Part shown: in pieces, positions 57,257-64,000 of the stretch | How the letters are laid out: every line of letters begins with the position of its first letter | How positions within the stretch are numbered: the stretch's first letter is position 1 | NCBI GenBank assembly: GCA_045659025.1 | Contig: JAZOWA010000034.1 | Coordinates: 66,148 to 130,147, forward strand | DNA from: SIG455 sp045659025 | GTDB lineage: Bacteria; Bacillota; Clostridia; UMGS1810 | Direction: 5' to 3' | Length of the DNA: 64,000 nucleotides | Program-made: the position numbers and the translations under genes | Notes under the pieces: model-generated | Told to the model about the DNA's origin: nothing | What the model saw: only the letters and a program-made list of their open reading frames with translations | Databases searched by the model: none

Positions 57257-59575
57257 ATGAGTATTAGTAGTGTTGCCGAGAAAGCAAAAGCAAAAATCGG
57301 CGGATTGAAGCTTAAAAAGCCCGGTAAGAAACCGAGTAAGAAAGCCATCATAATTACCGCCATTGCTTTGATATTGATTGTAGCAGCAATCGTTTTGGCG
57401 GTTACTCTCAAAGGTGGCAAGAAGGAGAGCAAAGTCCTTACTGCCCAGGTAACCAGAGGTAGTGTTACCAAGGTTATTGAGGGTAGCGGTACTATCAAGG
57501 CGGTAGAACAGTATGATATTACTGCCCTTGTATCCGGTGAGATACTCCGTGACTATTTTGAGGAAGGCCAGGAAGTAAAAGAGGGCGATCTTCTCTATGA
57601 GATTGATATGTCCACCATTGAGAATAGTATTGAGAAATCCCAGGCATCCTTGGAGAAGACTCAGCTTTCTTATGAGCAGAGTGTAGAGACGGTTAATAAC
57701 CTCACGGTTACTTCCCCCATTTCAGGTACTGTGCAGAATGTTTACATAGAAAACGGCACCAACGTAGGTAATAACAGCAAAGTGGCAGATGTGATCAACT
57801 CTGACTATATGCGTCTTAAAATCAACTTTAACCATAACGATGCGCAGACTATCTGGGTAGGTCAGAGTGCTGATGTATATCTTGAGAGCACTACCGCACC
57901 TGTAAAGGGTGAGGTTGAAAGCGTTGCCACCGGTTCGCTTATCAATGATAGCGGTGCACCTGTAACCCCCGTTGAGATTATCGTGCCCAACCCCGGTGCC
58001 ATCCGTCCCGGTGATATGGCCACTGCGGTAGTAGGCAGTGTTGCTTGTAACGATGCAGGTACATTTGAGTATTATGAGACTGCCACAATCACTGCAAAGG
58101 CATCAGGTGAGGCATATAAACTCGGTATCAAAGCAGGTGATAAGGTTGCCAAGGGTCAGGCGGTTGTATATCTTGAAAGCTCATCAGCCAAGGTAAATGC
58201 CCGTCAGAGCCAGCTTTCACTCAAGGATGCTCAGCTTGCATTGCAGAATCTTGTAGAAGACAGAGAAGACTATAACATCAAGGCGCCCATCAGCGGCAAA
58301 GTTATTCAGAAGAACTCCAAAGCAGGAGATAAGCTTGGTAATAACGACAGAAGTACCGTAATGGCAATTATTGCCGACCTTTCATCCCTGGTGTTTGAGA
58401 TCAGTGTCGATGAGCTTGATATAGGTAATATTAAAGTGGGTCAGACGGTTACAGTTACTGCCGACGCATTAGAGGGCAGAACCTTCACAGGCCACGTTGA
58501 GACTGTAAGTATCGTTGGTTCATCATCAAACGGTGTAACATCCTACCCCGTAAAGGTTGTTATGGATGACGGTATGAATAGCGGACTCATCCCCGGTATG
58601 AACGTAAATGCCAATATTGTAATCGATTCCCGTACTGATGTATTGCGCGTTCCTGTATCCGCAATCCAGAGAGGAAATATCGTATATGTGAGAAACGATA
58701 GCGAGACTGCCAAGAAAGCAGCTGCTGCAATGAAAGAAAGCAGTGAGAAAGAGGCAGATAGTAAAGATAAAGCCAAGTCCAATAGTAAAGATAAGAATGC
58801 AAAAGCTGAAAAGACTGCATCTATCGTAGCGACTACTGTATATGCCGAGGGCACAGAGGAAGCAACCAAAGCCCCCGCACAGACAGAAGTTAAGAAGGAA
58901 GAAACCAAGCAGACAGAGACTAAAGATGCTTCTGCACAGACCGCCGAGGGTGGCGAGAGAAAATTCCGCAGACCCACCAATGCAGATGGCACACCTCGTG
59001 AGTGGCCCCAGAGAACCGGTGACGGCTCAGGCTGGCAGGGCAGAAGAGCACAGAATGCAGAGGGCACAGCTCCTGCGACTGAAGGTAATGCAAAAGCAAC
59101 TGCTGCCGAAGGTGCGAAGAATGCCGAGGGTGAAGCAAAGGCTACCGATGGAAAGACCCCCGCAACCGAGGGTAAAGCACCTGCAACAGAAGGCAAGGCT
59201 CAGGCAGGTCAGCAGAGAGGTCAGGGCAATGGCCAGACTCGTGGACAGGGTAACGGCCAGAACGGCGGTTATGTAAGTGACCGTGCAAAGGCTCGTCAGC
59301 AGTTCAACGAGAGACTCTTAAAGACAATGCAGGAGAACGCTCCCGAGGGCTTCACCGCAGTTATAGTACAGGTTGGTTTGTCCGATGAGAACTACACCGA
59401 GATCATCAGTGGTCTTGAAGAAGGCGACGTAGTTCACCTCCCCGATAAAACTGCTTCCAACTCCTCCGGTATGAACAGAATGGGTGGCATGGGCGGTATG
59501 AGCCGAATGGGCGGTATGTCCATGGGCGGTTCCTCCAGAACATCTAACAGATCATCAAGCTCCACTCGCCGTTAA
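57257..59575 (+). CDS. MacA-like periplasmic-adaptor-type subunit of ABC exporter, with long low-complexity insert
   Basis: Membrane-fusion protein (772 aa) for the adjacent MacB-type ABC transporter. An N-terminal transmembrane helix (AIIITAIALILIVAAIVLAV) is followed by lipoyl/barrel-sandwich halves (VSGEILRDYFEEGQEVKEGD, ITAKASGEAYKLGIKAGDKV), a coiled-coil hairpin and a beta barrel. Residues about 480-690 are low complexity with repeats of ATEGKAP type and QGNGQ; the membrane-proximal domain then resumes (VQVGLSDENYTEIISGLEEG). The tail is Met/Gly-rich. ATG 57257 is used; AAAGGA lies 12 bp upstream. Typical MacA proteins are about 370-400 aa. Confidence 0.88.
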   Translation: MSISSVAEKAKAKIGGLKLKKPGKKPSKKAIIITAIALILIVAAIVLAVTLKGGKKESKVLTAQVTRGSVTKVIEGSGTIKAVEQYDITALVSGEILRDYFEEGQEVKEGDLLYEIDMSTIENSIEKSQASLEKTQLSYEQSVETVNNLTVTSPISGTVQNVYIENGTNVGNNSKVADVINSDYMRLKINFNHNDAQTIWVGQSADVYLESTTAPVKGEVESVATGSLINDSGAPVTPVEIIVPNPGAIRPGDMATAVVGSVACNDAGTFEYYETATITAKASGEAYKLGIKAGDKVAKGQAVVYLESSSAKVNARQSQLSLKDAQLALQNLVEDREDYNIKAPISGKVIQKNSKAGDKLGNNDRSTVMAIIADLSSLVFEISVDELDIGNIKVGQTVTVTADALEGRTFTGHVETVSIVGSSSNGVTSYPVKVVMDDGMNSGLIPGMNVNANIVIDSRTDVLRVPVSAIQRGNIVYVRNDSETAKKAAAAMKESSEKEADSKDKAKSNSKDKNAKAEKTASIVATTVYAEGTEEATKAPAQTEVKKEETKQTETKDASAQTAEGGERKFRRPTNADGTPREWPQRTGDGSGWQGRRAQNAEGTAPATEGNAKATAAEGAKNAEGEAKATDGKTPATEGKAPATEGKAQAGQQRGQGNGQTRGQGNGQNGGYVSDRAKARQQFNERLLKTMQENAPEGFTAVIVQVGLSDENYTEIISGLEEGDVVHLPDKTASNSSGMNRMGGMGGMSRMGGMSMGGSSRTSNRSSSSTRR

Positions 59576-59606
59576 TTTAATCTCAGTATGATATGAGGTG
59601 AAACGA

Positions 59607-60293
59607 TTGATAGAATTAAAAGATATATACAAAATATACTCTGATGGTGATAGCGAAATCCGCGCACTTGACGGAGTTAATCTCAATATATCTCAGGGCG
59701 AGTTCGTAGCGATTGTAGGTGCATCGGGTTCCGGTAAGTCTACTTGTATGAACATTATCGGATGCCTTGATATTCCCACATCGGGCACATACCACTTAAA
59801 CGGTATTGATGTAAGCACAATGGGCGAGAATGATCTTGCCCGTGTGCGTAACCGTGAGCTTGGGTTTATATTCCAGCAATATAATCTTATTCCCAAACTC
59901 AACTTGCTTGAGAACGTAGAGTTGCCTCTTATATACAGGGGCCTCTCACCTGAGAAACGTAAAGAAATGGCAATGCTTTCCTTAGAGCGTGTAGGCCTTG
60001 GCGACAGAGCCAAGAAGTTCCCCTCACAGCTCTCCGGTGGTCAGCAGCAGAGGGTATCCATAGCAAGAGCGCTTGCAGGAAATCCCCCCGTAATCCTTGC
60101 CGACGAGCCTACCGGTGCCCTTGACTCAAAGACGGGTCACGATGTGCTTGAGTTTTTGAAAAAGCTCCATAAGGAAGGCACCACGATAGTACTCATCACC
60201 CACGATAACGGTATCGCAGAGCAGATACCGAGGGTTGTGCGTATTCACGACGGTAAGATTATATCTGATGAGACTAAGGGGGTAACGGCATGA
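59607..60293 (+). CDS. ABC transporter ATP-binding protein, MacB/LolD family
   Basis: ATPase subunit (228 aa). Walker A GASGSGKST, Q-loop FQQYNLI, signature LSGGQQQRVSIARAL and Walker B VILADEPTGALDSKT are canonical for the LolD/MacB group. TTG at 59607 is preferred because GAGGTG immediately precedes; the GTG at 59598 is part of that site. It overlaps the permease gene by 4 bp (ATGA) and lies 31 bp after the adaptor gene. Confidence 0.95.
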   Translation: MIELKDIYKIYSDGDSEIRALDGVNLNISQGEFVAIVGASGSGKSTCMNIIGCLDIPTSGTYHLNGIDVSTMGENDLARVRNRELGFIFQQYNLIPKLNLLENVELPLIYRGLSPEKRKEMAMLSLERVGLGDRAKKFPSQLSGGQQQRVSIARALAGNPPVILADEPTGALDSKTGHDVLEFLKKLHKEGTTIVLITHDNGIAEQIPRVVRIHDGKIISDETKGVTA

Positions 60294-61465
60294 ATATAAA
60301 ACAGTCCTTTATCCTTGCCCTCAAGAGTCTTTTAGGCAGTAAGATGAGGTCATTCCTCACAATGCTTGGTATTATTATTGGTGTTGCAGCGGTTATAGTG
60401 CTTGTAAGCCTTGTTGACGGTATGAAGAAGGATATGGTTAAGACCTTCGAGAGTATGGGTACTAACCTTATCACCGTGTCAATCCGAGGCAGAGCAAGTA
60501 ACAGACGTGTTTCCGTTGACGATATGCAGGACCTTGTGTATGAGAACCCCGAAGTTCTCGGTGCTATGAGCCCTGCGGTTACAGTGAGCAATGCCACAAT
60601 CAAGTTTGAGAGTAATAACATTACATCCGGTTGTATCGGTGTAAACGAGTATTACGAAGATATCAAGAACAGCGAAGTTGAATTCGGCAGAAACATCTCT
60701 TATATGGATGTGGAGACCCGTCAGCGTAACTGTGTAATAGGTACATATATACAGAAAGAGCTCTTCAACGGTCAGGACCCTCTTGGACAGACCATAAAGA
60801 TTAACAACATGGCGTTCCAGGTGGTAGGCGTGCTCAAAGAGAAGCAGAGCGGTACCGAGGGCGGAGCAGACCATACGATTATAGTGCCTTACACAATCGC
60901 ACAGAAACTTGCGCGAGTGTCAGTCAGCAGTTATAACTTCAGCGCCATTGATAAAGACCATGTAGACAAAGCGGTAGAAGTTATAGAAGACTTCCTTTTA
61001 GGTGTATTTTCCAACACCAGATCCTACAGCGTGTATAATCAGGCAGAATCCTTGCAACAGGTAAATGAACTTACAGGTACAATGACATTGGTGCTTGTAG
61101 GTGTTGCGGGAATATCCTTGTTGGTTGGCGGTATCGGTATTATGAACATTATGCTGGTGTCGGTAACGGAACGTACAAGGGAGATCGGTATAAGAAAATC
61201 CCTTGGTGCAAGGCCCTGGGATATTATGAGTCAGTTTGTTGTTGAGGCGATTACAACCAGCGGTATAGGAGGGGTGATGGGTATCATCCTTGGAATTGCC
61301 GCGGCGTATGGCGTCGCGATGCTGGCGAAGATGACAGTATCAATTTCTGCGACAGCCATACTGATTGCGTTTTCAGTATCTGCCCTTATCGGTGTAACCT
61401 TTGGTTACTTCCCCGCCAAGAAAGCGGCAAGACTCAACCCGATTGATGCTTTGAGATACGACTGA
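60290..61465 (+). CDS. ABC transporter permease, MacB/FtsX family
   Basis: Permease (391 aa) with four transmembrane helices: one near residues 20-42, a large extracytoplasmic MacB_PCD domain (about 45-265), and three C-terminal helices (LVGVAGISLLVGGIGIMNIM, then IGGVMGIILGIAAAYG and TAILIAFSVSALIGVTFG). The motif SVTERTREIGIRKSLGARPWDI is the coupling region of FtsX-type permeases. With the adaptor and ATPase it forms a complete tripartite-like exporter adapted to a Gram-positive cell. Substrate unknown; antimicrobial peptide or lipid export is possible. Confidence 0.94.
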   Translation: MNIKQSFILALKSLLGSKMRSFLTMLGIIIGVAAVIVLVSLVDGMKKDMVKTFESMGTNLITVSIRGRASNRRVSVDDMQDLVYENPEVLGAMSPAVTVSNATIKFESNNITSGCIGVNEYYEDIKNSEVEFGRNISYMDVETRQRNCVIGTYIQKELFNGQDPLGQTIKINNMAFQVVGVLKEKQSGTEGGADHTIIVPYTIAQKLARVSVSSYNFSAIDKDHVDKAVEVIEDFLLGVFSNTRSYSVYNQAESLQQVNELTGTMTLVLVGVAGISLLVGGIGIMNIMLVSVTERTREIGIRKSLGARPWDIMSQFVVEAITTSGIGGVMGIILGIAAAYGVAMLAKMTVSISATAILIAFSVSALIGVTFGYFPAKKAARLNPIDALRYD

Positions 61466-61492
61466 TGATTTGTTAGTAAAGGAGATTTAACA

Positions 61493-63739
61493 ATGCTTAA
61501 AAAGTATTTGAAATTGCTTTTGTGTGTGGCAATCGTGTTTAGCTGTATTTCTACAGTTTCTTTTGCTTCATCTGCAGAGGACGATGCCCTCATAAGTTTT
61601 GTAAGCGGTATGGAGATTATGAACGGCTATTCCGACGGCTCCTTCGGTTTTGACAGAAATGTCACCAGAGGCGAGTTTTCCAAGATAGTTGTTGCCGCTT
61701 CCAAGTATAAGAACAGCGTGGCAAGCTCCATCACTGTTTCCCCCTTCGCTGATGTACCCTTTACCCATTGGGCAGCACCTTATGTGCGTGTAGCATCAGT
61801 TAACGGCTATATTAACGGTTATGTAGACGCCACCTTCAAGCCCGATAATTCCGTTCTTTGTGAAGAGGCAATCACCGTAGCACTCAAGATGCTCGGTTAT
61901 ACCAAAGAGGACTTCGGCGCATCCTGGCCCTATGGTCAGCTTGGCCTTGCCGCAAATCTTGACCTCACCGACGGTATCACTGCCACAATCGGTCAGCCTA
62001 TGAACCGCCGTGATGTTGCCCGCCTTATATACAACCTCATGGGCACCCGCAAGAAGGGTTCATCTGCAGACTATATTTCCGATTTGGATTGCAGTTTCAA
62101 CGAGGACGTGGTAATCGTTTCTACAGATGGCAGTGATGTGGTTACAAGTGCAGGTAAGTTTGCTATCCACGGCACACTCAATCCCGCATACGTTGGTCGC
62201 AGAGGTAATATGGTAGTCAAAGGCGGAGACACAATGGTAACCTTCGTTCCTGATACCGATAATGTAGATAAGTACGTAGTATACTCCAAGGTAGGCGGTG
62301 CAATCGTTGCTTATAAAGACGGTAACCGCACCCAGATAGACCTCCTTGATTCTGCTACTGCATATTACAATTCTTCCAAGTCAACCTATGGCTCAGTTAA
62401 GAATAATATCGCAATGGGCGACGTTATCTATGTTAAGAAGAACAGCGCTGGTAATGTTGACTATGTATCCGTTGAGTCGGGTAGCATCAAAGGCCCCTTC
62501 ACAGTACGTTCTTCCCAGTGGTATTCACAGTTCGGCAATATCGGCTCCGCATCTGTTATGAGAGACGGTGTAAAGGTTAACCTTTCCGATATCAAGACCT
62601 ATGATGTGGCTTACTACTCACCCGACCTCAATATGATTTTTGCATACAGCAAGAAGATTACAGGTGTATACCAGAGCGCTACCCCCAATACCGACAGTCC
62701 CGAATCCATCACAGTTTCTGGTGTACAGTATAAGCTTGAGAGCGCCAATGCCCTCACCGCCGTTTCATCCAGTGGTCAGTTCATCCCCGGCGACACCGTT
62801 ACTCTCCTTATCGGCAGAGGCGGAAACGTGGCAGACGTTGTTGATCCTTCAGCATCTGATGCAACTGTTGTCGGCTACCTCTTGGGTGGCGGTATTAAAG
62901 AATTCACCAATACCACAGGTGAGAAATACACCTCCACATATATCCGTGTTGCCCTCGTTGACGGCACAGAGCAGGAGTACATCACCAATAAAGACTACAC
63001 CGATAAATCCGGTTCAGTAGTTAAGGTATCTTTCGCAGACGGTATTGCTACAGTAAGCTTCCTTAGTGCTCGCACAGGTGTAAGCGGCAGAGTAAGCAGT
63101 GATTCCCGTACAATCGGCAAGACAGAAGTGTCTGCAAGCGTTAAGATTATGGACGTTGCAAAATCCGAAGAGGGCAAATCAAGTAGCTGGTCAAGTGTAT
63201 TCTTCCAGAGAATAGATGGTACCACTCTTTCCGAGAAGGATATCCTCTATTATGAAAAGAACTCCTCTGGTCAGATCACTTCCCTTATCCTCAATGATGT
63301 TACAGGTGATGCTTATAAATACGGTATAGTTACCAAGGCAGAGAGCAGTTCGAGTGACAGATCTGTAAGTGGCAGATACTCTGTAGATATTGGTGGCAAG
63401 GTGTATGCCCACAACATTTCCGCAGTATATAACGGTATCAAAGCAGGTTATCCTGTTAAGGCGGTTATGAATGGTGGCTCCATTGATTATATTTCCGCTC
63501 TCCCCACACTCAGCAAGAGCATTGATAAGATTACATCTGCAACTATCGAGGCAGATGGCAGAATCTACACAATCAGCCCTGATGTAGTGGTTTACAGAAA
63601 GAACTGGGAAAATGACCTTATGATTGCACCTCTTTCCGAGGCGTTGGAATCGCCCACATCTCTTATGACCGTATTCTTTGACAGATCCCCCTCCGACGGT
63701 GGTCAGGTACGAGTTATAGTATTAAGACAGTCGAACTGA
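61493..63739 (+). CDS. Surface protein with three S-layer homology (SLH) motifs
   Basis: Exported protein (748 aa). The signal peptide MLKKYLKLLLCVAIVFSCIS ends near SFASSA. Three SLH units follow: ISFVSGMEIMNGYSDGSFGF with TRGEF (about 34-70), PFADVPFTHWAAPYV to EEAITVALKMLGY (about 83-137), and a weaker one around GQLGLAANLDL to MNRRDVARLIYNLM (about 147-182). SLH domains bind pyruvylated wall polymers. The remaining 560 residues are beta-rich repeats without recognised enzyme motifs. AAAGGAGAT precedes the ATG, 27 bp after the ABC permease, so it may belong to that operon. Confidence 0.88.
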   Translation: MLKKYLKLLLCVAIVFSCISTVSFASSAEDDALISFVSGMEIMNGYSDGSFGFDRNVTRGEFSKIVVAASKYKNSVASSITVSPFADVPFTHWAAPYVRVASVNGYINGYVDATFKPDNSVLCEEAITVALKMLGYTKEDFGASWPYGQLGLAANLDLTDGITATIGQPMNRRDVARLIYNLMGTRKKGSSADYISDLDCSFNEDVVIVSTDGSDVVTSAGKFAIHGTLNPAYVGRRGNMVVKGGDTMVTFVPDTDNVDKYVVYSKVGGAIVAYKDGNRTQIDLLDSATAYYNSSKSTYGSVKNNIAMGDVIYVKKNSAGNVDYVSVESGSIKGPFTVRSSQWYSQFGNIGSASVMRDGVKVNLSDIKTYDVAYYSPDLNMIFAYSKKITGVYQSATPNTDSPESITVSGVQYKLESANALTAVSSSGQFIPGDTVTLLIGRGGNVADVVDPSASDATVVGYLLGGGIKEFTNTTGEKYTSTYIRVALVDGTEQEYITNKDYTDKSGSVVKVSFADGIATVSFLSARTGVSGRVSSDSRTIGKTEVSASVKIMDVAKSEEGKSSSWSSVFFQRIDGTTLSEKDILYYEKNSSGQITSLILNDVTGDAYKYGIVTKAESSSSDRSVSGRYSVDIGGKVYAHNISAVYNGIKAGYPVKAVMNGGSIDYISALPTLSKSIDKITSATIEADGRIYTISPDVVVYRKNWENDLMIAPLSEALESPTSLMTVFFDRSPSDGGQVRVIVLRQSN

Positions 63740-63799
63740 TAGTTTTCAATAAAAAAATCCCATTCGCATATGAGGTGTACTCTAAAGGACAATAATATC

Positions 63800-63836
63800 A
63801 AAAGGCTGAACGATTGATTTCGTTCAGCCTTTTATC
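63800..63836. terminator. Terminator after the SLH protein gene
   Basis: AAAAGGCTGAACGA (63800-63813) and TCGTTCAGCCTTTT (63820-63833) form a perfect 14-bp stem with a 6-nt loop. A and T runs flank both sides, so it can act on both strands. Confidence 0.9.
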
Positions 63837-63837
63837 G

Positions 63838-63916
63838 TAGGGGACGATGCCCACATCATCCTGATTATAAGGTCTTAGGATTATCCTAAATTATTGGAAA
63901 ATGATATACATTTTCC
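63838..63916. repeat. Cluster of short palindromes, possible REP-like intergenic element
   Basis: Three dyads lie in a row: GGACGATG/CATCATCC with one mismatch (about 63842-63861), TTAGGAT/ATCCTAA (63875-63889) and GGAAAATG/CATTTTCC with loop ATATA (63896-63916). No ORF is present. Only one copy occurs in this window, so repetition in the genome is unproven. Confidence 0.4.
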
Positions 63917-63940
63917 CTGCTTGTTACAGTACCGGACATA

Positions 63941-64000
63941 TTATTTAAAAGCATCAAATAGTACCTTTATATATTCCGTAATTGTTTTAACCCAATACCT
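63941..64000 (-). CDS. Possible C-terminal end of a protein (partial)
   Basis: An open frame on the minus strand enters from the right edge and ends at TAA (63941-63943), giving RYWVKTITEYIKVLFDAFK. Alternating aromatic and basic residues resemble the amphipathic tails of some clostridial proteins, but 19 codons are too few to be certain. Confidence 0.3.
   Translation of the reverse strand, partial: RYWVKTITEYIKVLFDAFK

Noticed and set aside
58543..59276. Frames opposite or alongside the adaptor's repeat region
   Set aside because: Long frames here come from the low-complexity GC-biased insert; none has a start signal or recognisable domain.

Overview
The window looks like a chromosome segment of an anaerobic, endospore-forming, Gram-positive member of the Clostridia, probably a gut-type lineage. 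The evidence is the spoIIGA-sigE operon, spoIIID, consensus sigma-A promoters (TTGACA-17-TATAAT), strong AGGAGG ribosome sites, a cysteine protease (Prp) next to an L27 with a cleavable N-terminus, BspA-like leucine-rich repeat and SLH surface proteins, and a PPi-type phosphofructokinase. No outer-membrane genes, phage, insertion sequences or CRISPR arrays were seen. Genes are tightly packed and mostly in co-directional operons.

Layout. 1-2.8 kb (minus): spoIIGA-sigE, then ylxM-ffh, with ffh cut by the window edge. 2.9-5.2 kb (minus): secreted LRR protein. 5.4-8.2 kb (plus): rpmH-rnpA-yidD-yidC-khpB, then rpmE. 8.2-15.8 kb (plus): typA, ung, a GMP synthase lacking its glutaminase half, and a secreted M6 metalloprotease. 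15.8-16.3 kb: spoIIID facing tRNA-Pro(GGG). 16.3-21.7 kb (plus): infC-rpmI-rplT behind an attenuator leader, an rRNA methyltransferase, cdaA-cdaR, and a MATE transporter. 21.7-24.6 kb (plus): trkA-trkH. 24.6-32.8 kb (minus): rplU-prp-rpmA, then obgE, yhbY, nadD, yqeK, an LCP protein, rsfS and leuS. 32.8-41.4 kb (minus): a long cluster yitT-comEC-holA-CpXC-pfp-GHL10-metY. 41.5-43.9 kb (plus): a catalytically degenerate penicillin-binding-protein paralogue, acpP and rnc. 43.9-46.7 kb (minus): nth-pepQ, efp, and a Cys-Asp repeat protein. 46.8-57.1 kb (plus): SGNH hydrolase, ruvX, DUF1292 protein, probable 6S RNA, tcdA, two half-size TauE proteins, murD, three tandem M42 peptidases, a YnbB-type PLP enzyme, a 55-aa Cys-rich protein, a Nif3-like protein and RNase P RNA. 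57.2-63.7 kb (plus): a MacA/MacB-type ABC export system followed by an SLH surface protein.

Most genes are core functions: translation, ribosome assembly, protein targeting, cell wall, potassium uptake and c-di-AMP signalling. The less ordinary content is the pseudo-carboxypeptidase, the Cys-Asp repeat protein, the stand-alone GuaA ATP-pyrophosphatase half, the M42 triplet with its hairpin-spaced ribosome site, the paired half-TauE genes, the unrecognised 55-aa cysteine protein, the adaptor with a long low-complexity insert, and apparent AUU, AUC and possibly AUA start codons for infC, yidD and spoIIGA. All product names come from sequence recognition without database searches.
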